This document shows, in pieces, positions 45,875 to 58,681 of a stretch of DNA of 64,000 nt (positions are counted from its first letter, which is position 1; each line of letters opens with the position of its first letter). The DNA is from Rhizopus arrhizus (taxonomy: Eukaryota > Mucoromycota > Mucoromycetes > Mucorales > Rhizopodaceae): assembly GCA_024220505.1 (NCBI GenBank), contig JAKZZE010000030.1, positions 310,001-374,000 of the forward strand, in the 5' to 3' direction. Under the pieces are notes generated by a model that did not search any database, had not been told where the DNA came from, and saw nothing but the letters and a program-made list of their open reading frames with translations. Made by a program: the position numbers and the translations under genes.

Positions 45875-48800
45875 ATGCCACACGATCTAGACCAACGTTC
45901 AGATCAAAGTCCAATCGACTATGGAGACGATGATGGTAGAGGACATCTTCGCACTCACGACATATTGGAACAATACTCTGAAAAACCTTTTCCTCCTCCT
46001 CAACGTCAACCTTTCTACAAGAAAAAAAAATACTGGATTATATGTTCTGTTATCTCTGTTATTATTATTGTTGTAGTCATCGTTCTCATTCTCTATGTTA
46101 TTTTCCCAAAGATTGCTCAAACGCTCATGAACAATGCTGGTATCACTGTTAATGCTGCTCAAATAAGTTTTACGAAACCTGATGCGCTCGCAGGAACCGT
46201 CTATAGTAAACGTGACGGTGATGATCTCAATTCAACCTTTTATATGAACATGGACAGTTCACTTTCCAATACTGGCCCATTCTCGGCTTCTATCAAGTTC
46301 CATAATCCAGTTGAGGTTTATTACAACAACACGCTCTTGGGTGATATCTACTTTTTTAACGATACACATATTTCTACTGGTCACGGTTCTCTTAATGCTG
46401 TCACGCCGTTTACAATCAAAGATGTGAATGCCTTTGCCGCCTTCTCAAAACAAATGCTTGCTGTTGAGACATTCACATGGACACTCAAAGGAAAACTCGA
46501 TATTACTGCACTCTCAAGGTATGACCAAAATCAATTACTTGTGTCTTTTTCCCATTGTACTTATAATAATTATTCTTTTAAACAGAACTGCAACAGTGGA
46601 TTTAAATAAGGATATTGTTCTCAATGGTACGTTACACAATTTTGTCTCTCCACAGTGCTTGTATGACTTACATGCTCTATTACTATTTTTAGGTATGAAT
46701 GGTTTCCCAAATGTTAAAATATCTTCGTTCAAGCTTCCTGCCGACGCTCCAAATGGTGGTGGTATTCTTGTGGAACTGGGCACAGTCCTTACAAGCCCTT
46801 CTCCCATTGGTGTTCAACTGGGCACAATCAATATGGGAATTGGCTACGAAGGTGTCTCTCTTGGAACAGTCACTGGTGAAAATGTGAATTTACAAAAGGG
46901 CGACAACACCATCCTTCTGAAGGGAACGTTGACACCTCATAATGACACTGCCTCTCTGGATAAAATCGGCCAATTGTTCTCCAATTATATCGCAGGTGTC
47001 ACTTCCAATACTTCTGCCGTTGGTATCTCTTGTGCACCTGATGGTGTTCATCCTATCACTTGGCTCTCTGAAGGTTTCCAATCGGTTCAGCTCAATGTCG
47101 CCTTGGGTGCACCTGAGCCTCTAAAAATAATTCACGGCGTAAAGATGGGCTATGTTGATCTCGCCTTCGATGCGGCCAATCCTTATTCGCCCACGTTGAG
47201 CGCTCCTTCTGTTACCGCCAATTTCCAAATGCCATTTGGTTTCTCATTGAACATTACCGAACTATCACAAAATATCAGCCTTGGCATCAATACCTCTGAC
47301 ACGGAAACAACTAATTTTGCAGTCATCCAGGCACCCCTTACCGCTGCTGTGAGCAACCAGGCTGAAGGTACTATCGTATTCCCTCTGAATAACAGAACTA
47401 TCTCTGGTATTCCTGGTCAAGAAAGTATTTTTAATGAATATACGTATGAACTCACAGCATCCCAGAATTATCCTTTCATGGTCTCTGGTAGTGCTCTCAC
47501 CAAGACTATCACTCCCATCGGTCCTCTTACTTTAACCGGAATCAATTTCACTGTGCCTACGGCTCTGAACGGTCTTCAGTTTTTGAACTCTTCAGCCACG
47601 ACCATCAATTCACTTGATGTTGTCGGTGGTACCTCCTCTGGACTAAACCTGGCCATCAGCGTAACGATGAACAACCCTTCTGATTTCAGTATTTCCACAG
47701 GCGACGTTAGCTTCGACATGGGTGCGAGCGATACCAAGCTAGGCCTTGTTACTCTATCGAATCTGAACCTGGTTCGTGGTTCGAATACGGTCAATGCCTC
47801 GGCTGTGTTTGATCCCAAGTCGTCTGAAGTCGGACAGACATTGTTGAGTACATTTGTCATGGGAAGTAACAATGATGTCGATATCTCTGGTTATGCCAAT
47901 TCCACCAACATTGCTTCGCTTGCTACCGGCCTGAGTGCCATTCGTTTGATGTCAACCCTTCCTGGGCTCAAAACGGCGCTCATCCAAGGATCTGCTCTAA
48001 GTATCTTGCCTGATACGGTAACCACAAGTGTCTCTGGTGTTAAAGTCAGTATTGCCAATCCTTTCAGTGCTGGTATGAGTATCTCCAAGGTGGTTGCTGC
48101 TGTTACCTATCAGGGTATGCCTTTGGGTAACATTGATCAAGATATCAGTAGCAATCCGATCGTGATCAGTGGTAAATCGACTGTCCAATCAAACCCATTG
48201 AATATGCAAATGAATCTCGAACCTAGCGCGATCGCTCTCTTGCTCCGTACGCTGGCTGTCCAAGCAAGTCTAGACACAAAGCCATTGGATGCTTTGTACA
48301 CCTTGGGTGGTCTTAGTGTTGAAGGTCAACAGAATGTTGAAGCGGATTCTAGTCTCTTTTCCAACTTCAATATCTCTCAATATACGATGGATGCTATGAA
48401 AGCTTTAAAGGTGGATCTATCTCTTACCTCTGGTATTATCATCGGACAGTACACGGATGATCTCTCCTTTTCTCAATCAAGTGTGGCTGTGTCCACAGAT
48501 AGCTCTGTCTGCCAGCTCATTCCTATCGTAGGCTATCCTATTGTTGTTCAAATCGTCGCTGGCTCCATTCTCTCATTTGATAGCATCCTCTTGTCTTCCT
48601 TTACAGACGGATCATTTAATACCCAAATGAAGGGTAGCATCACAAAGACTGGCCCTATGGATGCCACGATCAGCTTCCCCAAGCCACTGACGGTTGCCTG
48701 GCGTGGTATTACCTTGGGTACTGTCACCATGTCAAACATTCAAGCCAAGGCGAACGCGGGTGCTTCATTTGATGTCCAAGGTACCTTTACCGTCGCCAAT

Positions 48801-51217
48801 GCGGACCACATGGCTACCTTTGCTGCCTTCATGATTAACAATGAGAATTTCGAATGGGAGATTACTTCCGATAGTGTCTCGGTCACCGCTCTTGGCTTTA
48901 CGTTTGATAATGTTCCGCTTCACAAGTTCGTGACCTTGGGTGGTTCAAACGGATTCAAGAATGCTGTGACAGTCAGATCTTTTGACTTGCCTTCAAAAGA
49001 TCCTGAAGGTGGCATTACCTTGATTGCCAACACTGAAATCTACAACCCTGGTCAGATCGGATTCGATCTTTCTAGCGTGACCTTTGAGAGCTTCTTCAAA
49101 TCGGTCGATCTGGGACCCCTTTCTGCTACTGGCAACGTCACGTTCTCACCCAAGGCCACATCCGCTATTACTATGAAGGGTCGTCTTGTTCCTCAAGAGC
49201 CTGGTGAAGGCATCAATGCGATCACTCAAGTGTTTGGAAACTATCTTGCAAACAAAAACACAACCCTCACTGTCAAAGGTGTATCGGGCTCAGGACCTCG
49301 TGGCGAAGTGAGCTGGCTGTCAACCGCCTTCAAGACACTTACTATTGAGAACGTTGTCTTGCCAGGCCCGGGCTCAGTTCCTGTTCTCATTCCTGCTATT
49401 CAAATGAATGATATGCAACTTGATTTCACCAAAGATCCCTGGGCTCCACCTACCAGTTCAAACAGTGTCCAAGCACAGCTCAAGAACCCATTTGGTTTCC
49501 CCTTGGGTGTCAGTCAATTAAGCATGGAGGTCCAGGCCACTTACGGTGGAGAGACTGTGGCTAGTTTGAGTATTCCTAATTCAGAAGCATCCACAAGTGC
49601 TACAGGTGTCGTGACCACTAAATTCTCTGATATTCCTTTCAAGGTCGCTTCTCAGAAAACCTTCATGGGCTTTGTTCAGCTCTTGACTTTGACACCCAGT
49701 GTCTCATTCGGATTAAAAGGTCAATCAAACGCGGTTGCTCAAACACCTGTTGGTACCCTTACTTTGCCTAATGTTCCTTTTGATGTGACAACTTCCTTGA
49801 ATGGTAAAATAAGAGAGAAAAAAGCAGGCTGGTTGTTCATGCTTACATTTCATTTTGTTTAGGTTTCAATGACTTTGGTGGAGTGTCACAAATACAGAGT
49901 CTTAAAGTCGTCGGTGGTACTTCAAATTATATTCTTATTGATCTCAGCGTTCAGCTCAGCAATCCGTCCAACATCACGATCACGGTCGGTGATATCAACT
50001 TTGACGTCGTGATGCCTGAGTTTAGCAATGCTGTTATCGGTAAAGTATACCTGACAAACACCGTGATCCCTCCTGGCGCAAAGAATTACGACATCACGAT
50101 GCACCTGGGTGAAGGCGCGACCAACACAGCGGCCGTTATGCAAGTCCTTTCGGATTACCTCACAGCCGCCACGGTGCCCATGATGATCGTTGGTTCCCCA
50201 AGCTCGACCAAGGTTGCTCCACTCGCACCTGCCTTGGCTAGCGTCAAGTTGGCTTCTTCCATGACGGGTATCAAGGGTGGTCTTGTAACGAATATCAATG
50301 TGACATCGGATGCTGTTGCTGTTGCTGATGGTAAGGCGCAGGCCGTCATCACTCTCTACAATCCTTTGGATACACCCTTCCAAGTGACTGAGGTTCATGC
50401 TGCCGTCACTCACTATGGACGTTGTGGACCGATCCGAGGCGAGCAAGCTGCAGTGGGCTCTATTGACTATGTCCTTCCTAGCCCGCTCACTGTTCCTGCA
50501 AAATCTTCGATTCAAACGCCCGAATGGCCAGTGACCGTGTCCTCTCTTGACACGGCTATCAATGTCATGATGGATTCTATCAATCTTTATAACGTCACTC
50601 AAAATGTCACAGTGACAGTTGGAGATGGCTATCAAGCCAAGAACATGTATTATTATCAAGACAATGTGCCTTACAGTCTTTGGGTGTCTGGCCTCTCTGA
50701 TTACCTTGATCCCAGTACTTTCCCTGCCACATGTGCCGCCCTGAACGGTCAGACGACCGGCTTGATGGCTGTCAGCAGAATGGCTGTTCCCAAGTTTAAT
50801 TCTCTTCAACAGTTTATTGACTGGTATAAAATGATCAATGGTAAAGCAAACGTAACTGCTTCTGCTATAGTCAATGCTACCTCTATCCCTGTTCTTTCGA
50901 CCACGACTGTCCTTACTCCCATTTCGACAACTGCAGATATCAGTACAACCACTGTAGTACAGACCGCAAGTACCACAGCGCCTGAACCAGCAGCAACCAC
51001 TGGAGCTCCTATCACCACCGAAGCTCATACCACCACTGAAGCTCCCAAAACTACGGCTGAAGCTACTGCGACTACTCCCGAAGCTGCTAAAACTACCACC
51101 GAAGCTGCCAAGCCCACCATCGAAGCTCCTGTGCCTACGACTACCGAAGCATCGGCTGCTGCGACACCAGCTGCTCTAGCTCACTCTGATACTACTACTC
51201 TATCAACTACTGTTTAA
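45875..51217 (+). CDS. Giant Tag1/DUF3712-like membrane protein with internal duplication
   Basis: Four exons (45875-46518, 46586-46626, 46693-49803, 49863-51217) sum to 5151 nt, 1716 residues. A 52-residue cytosolic N-terminus (FPPPQRQPFYKKKK) precedes a single TM helix (about 53-77). Then about 1550 residues of beta-rich, N-glycosylated repeats of DUF3712/LEA-2 type follow. A unit starting TGPFSASIKFHNPVEV (about residue 133) recurs as TGPMDATISFPKPLTV (about 880). Likewise SLDVVGGTSSGLNLAISV (about 536) recurs as SLKVVGGTSNYILIDLSV (about 1279), giving a tandem duplication of about 745 residues. The C-terminus is Thr/Ala/Pro-rich (TTEAP repeats) without a GPI-type hydrophobic end. Yeast Tag1 is a vacuolar protein with this layout, so vacuolar location is inferred. 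Confidence 0.8.
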
Positions 51218-51593
51218 ACTTTAAAATATAATAACTAGCTTCACTTTTTATTTCTTTCCTTTCTTTTTACAAACGTATATTGCTTATTGTATCCGATATA
51301 TGTATTATGCTTAATAAACAGATCTTTCATCTATTTATCCAATTTAAAGTACAAAAATGAGCTTCATTAATCCAACCTTCCCTCCTGTACTAACGTATGC
51401 CAAGCTCATTCACTTATTTTCTACTTATATAGAATCCTAAATACATAATGATTTCTATAAGCCACTAAGCTAGTTGTTTTGATTTAAAAAAAAAGAAAGT
51501 GATTTTATAAAAAAGAGCTAATTTTATTTCCTTGATTGTTTTTAATCTTTAAATAAATCATGGTTAACTGGTCCAAAAAAGCAGGATATTGGT
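51218..51593. other. 3'-3' intergenic between Tag1-like gene and GST
   Basis: 375 bases between two convergent stops. Contains AATAAA-like words; no gene. Confidence 0.4.
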
Positions 51594-52312
51594 TTACTTG
51601 AGACTGGCCAAATATTTATTGATATTGGGACGTTCCTCAAATGTTTCAGCAAATAATTTAAGGTTGGGGTATTCGTCAAGTCTGGTGCGAGCGTCGTCAT
51701 CATCAATAAGATGGTATACCAAGAAGTCGACATAAGTAATCTATTTAAACATGAGACTTTCTTCCTTTACATCAAATTGACTTACTCTGTTTCCCAAGAG
51801 GTAAGGTCCTTCCTTGTCTGAATAGTACTTTTCAAATTTACTGAGCCAGTTGGGTCTTTCAACTTCAGCATGATGCTTCTTCTTTTCCTAGAGTCATCTT
51901 TAGATGATCCCGTTCTTATATGTCCTCCTTGCCAGCTTACCTCATCTCCCATGAATGCATTCCTCAGACTTTCAAACCAATCATTTGTCAGGTCAGAAAC
52001 AACATCCAAATAATAGTCTTCCTCATCATTCGTTCCATGGTATTTGCGCCCCAATTTGATAGAAAGATAGCGCATAATAGGAATTGTTCTGCCGAATACC
52101 TTGCCACCCAATTTGATATACGGCGCACTGACAGCATAGTAGCCATCCTGTATCAATTGTTCCTTCATCGGTGGCCACTCTTTTTCCCTGTTTTCAATAC
52201 GAATATATTCATGATCCAAACCAGCATCTACCAAAAATAACTTGACATTCTCTCCACGACCAAGAGTAAGGCTACCGGCAGCAATAAAGTAATAAAGGGT
52301 GATTTTTTCCAT
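51594..52312 (-). CDS. Glutathione S-transferase
   Basis: Three exons (52312-51941, 51887-51786, 51740-51594) give 621 nt, 206 residues, standard for cytosolic GSTs. The thioredoxin-like N-terminal domain begins ITLYYFIAAGSLTLGRGENV. It has the cis-Pro loop AVSAPYIKLGGKVFG and the following IMRYLSIKLG. The all-helical C-terminal domain includes EVERPNWLSKFEKYY, GPYLLGNRITYVDFLVYHLI (the conserved aspartate of the helix-6 capping motif) and ERPNINKYL. It conjugates glutathione to electrophiles. A TATATA box (52351-52356) lies about 40 bases upstream of the ATG. Subclass not assigned. Confidence 0.92.
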
Positions 52313-53266
52313 TGGATAAAGTAGACTGGATAGAATGGGTAACTGGCCCTTTATATACTTTTCAATCTTTGAATTTCAGCTCCGATAGACTGCGGTTTAC
52401 TACCGTTCACCGCGAGTGGATACAAGTCAACAAACTACCTACTGTTGTTCTAAAAGCCTTTTGAAAAACTGTTGGAACAGTATCATTCACTGTTGACATT
52501 CAATCATCAGAATACTGTGATTTCCTGGGTATAAGCTTCAGAAAAGTCGTCCTTGACCACTCACACTGTGTATGGCATACGCGTCACGGATAATTTACGG
52601 CAAATTCAAGCGGATTATAAATGAACCTTTTTTTAGTGTATGTGTTCACTTTAGAAATGCGCTCTAGACCAACGCGATCCTTGTCGTTCCATTTAATCCT
52701 CCACTACAGGACGTATCCATCATTTAAATTGAGACAGACAAAAAAATTCAAGCACTCTACTTGATCCCCAAAGGACATCCCATGTGCTGCCCCAAAAATG
52801 AAGCCTTTTTGAATTAAGCAGGACATACATCGCTTGATTGGGACACGCCTGATGGGTTTAAAAGTGAAAGTAAAGAATAGAGTTCTGCGGAAAAGTGCAT
52901 GATGAGCAGAGAAAAAAAAAAGGAGTACAAGGTCCAGCTGAAGCTTTGACCAGCAAACAATCTTTGTCTTGTCCTATTTGGTTCATCGTGCCCTTAGTTA
53001 TGTGAGAAGTCCGTCTTTTACAAATCAAAAAGAGACATACATAAAACAGGGGTAAAACTACGATGAGTGGATTGAACAAAATCTGCAAGGTCTGTTTATT
53101 GAAATAGATGTGGTGCAAAAAGACACTGCTTGTTGTCCTGCCCTACCTTGAGTTTTTTGTCGGTATTTGAATAAAAAAGGGATCTCCCTCACTCTCAAAG
53201 TAGAAAGTCGTACAACAGCCTTTTCTTTATTTTCTTTTTCTTTCCCCCTCTTCCCTTTCTTTGACC
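52313..53266. other. 950-bp divergent intergenic region
   Basis: Between GST (minus) and the second glycosyltransferase-like gene (plus). A 5'-UTR-like CT-rich tract runs at 53218-53262. No gene is found. Confidence 0.4.
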
Positions 53267-54696
53267 ATGACATTCACTCACCAGTTGAAATCAGCTTGTT
53301 TTATTATTACCACACTTGCCACCCTAATATTTTTACTATTATGGAACAGAGAACAAAAAGTAGAATTGAAAAAGAAGATAAAGTGGCCTAACGAGATCAG
53401 TTTTAGAAAAAGTCTATATACAACTCATTCAGCACCTACACCAGTCAGTGCAATCATTCGACGAGTAGATACAAGTGACAGCATTTTTGATATCGTCCAT
53501 CAATTAGTTAAATATCCTTATATCAAAGAAATTTATATTTACAATGAAGTACAATCAATGCCCTTGAGCCAGCAGGTACGTTGCCGATCGAGATCGATTC
53601 GACACTTAACTTTTTTTTTTTTTGTATAGAATTTTAGTGTCAGCGTGCATCTGTTGGACACGAACCAGACACGATTTGAAGCATGTCAACAAACGCTGTG
53701 TTACTTTCAAGACGATCTCTGGCTTAATCCTTACATGGACACACTCTATACACTTGCTTGCAGGTATCCTCAGCAGTGGATTGCGAATACGCGGTTAGTA
53801 GACTATATTGATTACATGACCTGGCGATTCAAGCAGGGCGAGCTTTCTACGGGCTATGCCGATCTGAGTTATGGTGCGTTTGTTTCAAAGGATCAAATAG
53901 AGCGCTTCTTGGCTAATGATGCGCTGGATCATACAAGTGATGTTCATTTCTCGATCGGATCCAATCAATTCCCTTACATCATAGCAAATCCACTTTATGA
54001 GGAGCAAGAAAGACAAGACGTCAGACAGGATGTGGTAAAATAAGATGAAAAGAGAGAAAAGAAATGACTAATGTTGTTTAAGTATGATGCACTCGCGGTA
54101 GTCGTCAAAGGACAAGTTGAAAAGAAGGAAGAGATTGTGATGGATGTAAAAAGCAGTTGTGCTAACGATCAATGCTTATTTATGACCAACATGGACATGA
54201 TGCCACCCCCTCTTTTGCTTGATAATATCTCCAATTATGAAATTGAATATAAGCAGAGATATCATTTACCAGCCAAGAACACGATTATTTATTATTCTTA
54301 TCATAAAGCTGTAGATCAAGACACAGAGACATGCTGGTATTCATATCAATGTAAGTTCAAGATCACAACAGACATAATAGACTGAACGAGACCATAGCTC
54401 CTAAAGAAGGGGATTATTTTGGCTTGTATCTCGTGGGTGACATACGAGCCAAAAGAGTCTTATTGTACACGTCTTCTCCAGTCGAATTAAACATCTCAAT
54501 ACAACCCAGACTCTATTCATCCTGGATCGATTGCGAGATTGTGCAGGAAAGGGTAGGAAAGTATAGGATGAGTCTAGAGTTTGAATGTCCAGAGAACAAG
54601 GATGAAGTCATCAAATCGATTCGGATGACATTTAAAAAAGACAGACAAGAACCATTTGAGTTGTGTGGAATAGGATTAGATAATTTTGTTATTTAA
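53267..54696 (+). CDS. Second type II glycosyltransferase-like protein
   Basis: Four exons (53267-53575, 53630-54034, 54083-54350, 54398-54696) sum to 1281 nt, 426 residues. The N-terminal anchor (KSACFIITTLATLIFLLLW, about 7-25) is followed by a GT2-like start, PVSAIIRRVDTSDSIFDIVH and YIKEIYIYNEV. The metal-site candidate is CYFQDDLWLNPYMDTLY. A C-terminal part (TCWYSYQ, then GDYFGLYLVGD, YSSWIDCEI) may be a beta-sandwich. The last intron uses the acceptor ACCATAG at 54397; nearer AGs would put a stop in frame. Its stop codon lies inside the 3' end of the convergent nucleotidase CDS. Probably a Golgi glycan enzyme; acceptor unknown. Confidence 0.75.
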
Positions 54697-55767
54697 TAAA
54701 ACTCAAGAATTCTATCACTGGCTTCATATTCGCATCACCCACGATCACAATATCAAATGCTTCTAAATATTTAGGTTCCAGTGCACTAATGTCATGATTC
54801 AAGAAGCCAATCGTCAAGCAAATATCATGATCCACTCCTTGACTCATCTGCAAATCACCCAAACTGTCACCCATCAAGATCACATTACGACGATCCTCAA
54901 TCAGGGCGTGATAGGGTGAAGTCTCCAACTGGAATTCAGACTTGTTGAAGACATGAATAAGAGGTTCTTTAAAGTCAACACAGATCTCTTGCTCGTCAAA
55001 GACCATCATGTTGGACACAATATGCATATTGTCAAAGAATAAGTCCACCTCTCTCAGGATCACTTCAATAATGTTACCAATACCAGCAGAAAACACGAGG
55101 AATGGAATCGAGCGCGCTTGACAGATTCGCAAGACTTGATCCACATTGGATCTCAGCTCCAGTTTGACCTGTCTTGTCATCTCTATCAAGTCTAAAAATC
55201 GTTGAGTTACAGAAATAGGATGCGTGGATCAAACCTTGCTTGGATAGCTTTTGCTGGATGAGGAGCTCGTGTGCCTCTGTCCACCACTGGATCATGTAAG
55301 GCACTTTTTCTTCATAGGTCATTGTCTGGCTGATTTCAATTGGATAATATTTGTTATAGATTCGTGCAGTTTCTTTTTAAACTGTTCATAATAGGGATGA
55401 GTACGTTTTGTTGTGAATCAAAAAAAAAAAACCATACCTCAGTCGTCATCTTATTATATCTACCAGGAATACCGTGCGATGAACTGTTCCTTTCGAGTGC
55501 GTCTGTTTCTTTATTCCTAACCCAGTGACGTGACATGGTCATGTCAAAATCTATTCTCCTTTTTCATTAAACATGTCTATCGTTCACAAGAGGGTCATTA
55601 CCACTAATAAAATGAACATTCTCTTTTCCGTCCTTCAAGATCTTGTCTATCTTTTCAGTTACTGCAGCGACGTTTTGAATACGTACAGTAGGATATTGTA
55701 ATAAACGTTCAACTATAAGCAGTGTTATTCTTTTTCTTTTTTCTTATCGTTCCTTACTTGATGACAT
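54689..55767 (-). CDS. UMPH-1 type pyrimidine 5'-nucleotidase, one frameshift in exon 4
   Basis: Exons 55767-55758, 55712-55602, 55550-55438, 55381-55235 and 55191-54689 reconstruct a HAD-superfamily cytosolic 5'-nucleotidase III. Motif I is FISDFDMTMSRHW (Asp nucleophile about residue 41), formed across intron 2. The cap/core follow: YEEKVPYMIQWWTEAHELL, FLVFSAGIGNIIEVIL, VSNMMVFDE, VILMGDSLGDLQMS and HDICLTIGFLNHD. These dephosphorylate UMP and CMP. All junctions fit except that exon 4 lacks one base near 55355 (FKKKLHE in one frame, IYNKYYPIEIS in the next). So this is either a real disabling mutation or a sequence error. A shorter product from ATG 55322 would lack the catalytic aspartates. 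Confidence 0.85.
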
Positions 55768-56095
55768 GTGCAAAAGAAAAAGAAAAGAAGAAAAAAAGGG
55801 GGAATTCATCCAGTCTTAAAAAGCAGTGACTCATTCGTATGCCAGATATCGTACTGTCGGAGTTCTTTTTTATTTTTATTAGAACCATGATGAATGCAAA
55901 CACTCACCTATTTCATCTGCTGGCCAATTGACCCCGTATGTCTTGGAATCGCATGCATCTGCTAGTGAAATCATGCAACGAGTGTTCTTTCTTGAATGAC
56001 GGTGTTTAAAAGTTTTTTATTATCTGCAAAATTGTATGCGACACATATATAAACAGAAAAAAAGAAAAGGAGGAGGGGGGATATATTACAAAAAG
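55768..56095. other. Intergenic between nucleotidase and FCP1-like gene
   Basis: 330 bases, purine-rich at 55770-55800, no gene. Confidence 0.4.
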
Positions 56096-57405
56096 TTATT
56101 TTTTAGCAGCAGCAATCATATCACGCAAGATATGTCGAAGATGAGTTTTATAAATAGAAGTAGCACTTGGAGGTGGTCTTGCGTAAATCATGCCATGTTG
56201 TTCTGCTTCTTGTGACCTTGCATACCAACTATCGTACTGTCTAAAGAATTCAGTATGAACATGTTGTAGTGTTTCTTGTACCACAGGAAACAGTGACACG
56301 GTCCAAACCGGACTGTCTGTCTGTCCCTTGACTTCGATAATGTTGTCATGCTGCTCTGCAGGCCACATGCGTGTTTCGTCATCCAAGATGAGAGGTAGTG
56401 AAAATCCTGAACCGAGTGTTTGATCACGCAGTGCACAGAATGAATAGAGCGCTTGAAGGTCTTTGGGAGGTCGACCAGGATCGGGTGAGCTACGGATATA
56501 GTCATGTTCGGCTCTGGCAGAATACAGAATACCCTTGACCCAGGAACGAGTTGGATCCAACACGTCAATCACACTGTCTACATAATTCTGATCACTGATA
56601 AAAAAAAGATGAGCCAAAAAAAAAATAAAATAGAATAAAAGACTTACCCTAGTGAACAGATGGATATATCATAGAGTTGTTGTGCCCACTCTAGAAATTC
56701 TCTGACACGTTCAGTCAACACGACGCGTTTACCATCTTTCAAGACAGCCACACGATCTTTACATTTGGGTATATCAGATTCAGATACAAATCTTCCATTT
56801 TCATTACCCACCAGTCGAACCAAGGTATCATCTAAATCAAGGACCAGTGGTAACTTGCGATGACGAACAAGTTCATGAACACAATCTTTCACATTACGTA
56901 CCATATCAATCTGTCGAATCAAATAACCAAACATGTATTCCCTACATCCAAAGTCCATGTCAGCTCCACTTTACTAACACCTCACTACTTACCCAGTATC
57001 TCCTGTAGGTTTATCTCTGGAAGGTTTAATATGTAATTCCCATATCTCTCCATCCTGGGTCTTCATCTCAAATGACGCTGTCTTTCTTAGCCCAGAAAGG
57101 TCTCTTACCCAAGCATGCTCAGGTAATCGAAAGATGAAGGTAGGATTGATATTTCGCTTGGCAAGCATCACAAACACACCACGGGCATGGACTCGTTGAA
57201 GTTCATATTGAGGTTCTAGCAATAAATTCTTGGGCTCAAACCCATAGGGTCGGATCTCATGTGTCTCAAGGTCAATGTCCTGTGAATAGTGGTCCAGTCG
57301 AGCTCGTTTGTGAGGTGCCGGGATCGTTCGAAGTGACAGTTTAGGTCGCCACTCTTTAATTCGTGTCATTGATTCTCCGAATAGGATGGCTTGTGTTCCT
57401 GGCAT
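56096..57405 (-). CDS. FCP1-type HAD phosphatase (RNA polymerase II CTD phosphatase-like)
   Basis: Three exons (57405-56993, 56941-56648, 56594-56096) sum to 1206 nt, 401 residues. The HAD signature PLVLDLDDTLVRLVG (about residues 170-182) is followed by RVREFLEWAQQLYDISICSLG, DQNYVDSVIDVLDP and LPLILDDETRMWPAEQHDNI. That is the order of motifs in FCP1 homology domains, which remove phosphate from serines of the polymerase II tail. The N-terminal 130 residues are not part of that domain and I do not recognise them. An in-phase upstream exon (SVKR/AHPAADMPG across an intron at about 57428-57474) has no ATG, so it is probably 5' UTR. No BRCT domain is present. Confidence 0.82.
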
Positions 57406-58681
57406 GTCGGCCGCTGGGTGTGCTATCCAAGTTAGGTTTTTTTTTTTTACAAGTCATGAATTCATTTACCTCGTTTGACAGATCCATTCAGTAGAGGCTT
57501 CTTGTTTTGATCTTTTGTTTTTAATGTGTGTAGACTGGAACTGAGTGTATAAAGTGGCTAGTGGATACGAGATTAATATAGTACAGGGTTTCGCTTGTTG
57601 TCTTTACAGTTTTATCATGATTTGGTATCACGGACGAAGGTCCTTCTCTTGGTCTGGGTGGACCATTTAACATGCTCGATAAATCCATTCAAAAAATATA
57701 AATCGATTGAAGTATATCGGAGATTGAAATGCTCTCGAATTGGGAAATTGAAAAAAGAAAGAAAAAAAAGCCCAATTTTGATTTTTTCGGTTTGCCTGCC
57801 TTCTTTTATACTGGCAAGAATTTTTGTGACTTTGGCTGGGATTAAAAATAAAAAAGGGTTTTTATCCCCCCCCCCTGACATGGGGGGTATGAGAGACAGA
57901 GTGTATTGATTTTTTTTTTTTGGTGATAAAGGAGAAAGTAGAGGTGATGATACTTTTGGTTTTCTATTTAATTTATAAAGGAGAACAAGAGGAAACTTGT
58001 AAAATCCCTCAGCATGGATAAATATTTTTACAGCCTTTTATTCCACTTTACAGTAGAAAGATTTCATACTCTGAATTTTGCTATTGAACCATTGCGCTCT
58101 TGTCTTGACATCATCACTGACATTATTTCAACACAAGAATAAGTATAATTATGTAACTTTTTTAAAAAAAACCTCTTCTTTACACATTAGAAAGTAAAAG
58201 GATGAACAAAACATAAGAGATGAATTGTTCCATCTATTCTTCTCATCTTAAATCTTCAAAAGGCTTAGGTATCTCTATTTTTATTGGAGCTCAACTTGTC
58301 ATTCTCGTTATGTACACCTTCAAGAGGAATAGAGAGAGAGAGAGACCAGGGACAGGACAAGATCAATGGCCCTGTGTGTAACGATTGGATGAAAAAGATC
58401 ATTGTTTGAGTTGTGTAGCCAGAGTATAGATAGAAGACCAAAAAAAAGAAGTGAATCACTTTAGGAATGATTCGAATTGAAAGACACGATGTATTTTATT
58501 TTGAACAACAGGAATTCAAGTTTTCATTTTAGCCAGTGTAAACACAGCTTGAAACTCGGTTCTTTTCACAGCGTCTAAATGAGAACAGTCTATTTTTTTT
58601 TTAATGCTTATTAAAACTCATCAAAGAGTATAAGGATGAAGGGTGATGGAAGTGTATGAAATAGTGACTTTTAAAAAGAGA
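57406..58681. other. 1.3-kb intergenic, no firm gene
   Basis: Contains a C-run with an opposing G-run (57866-57886) and a GA-microsatellite (58331-58346). Short open frames here are not supported. Confidence 0.4.

Noticed and set aside
49922..51028. 368-codon open frame antisense to the Tag1-like gene
   Set aside because: A shadow of GC-balanced coding sequence; composition (Arg/Ser/His-rich) is not protein-like.
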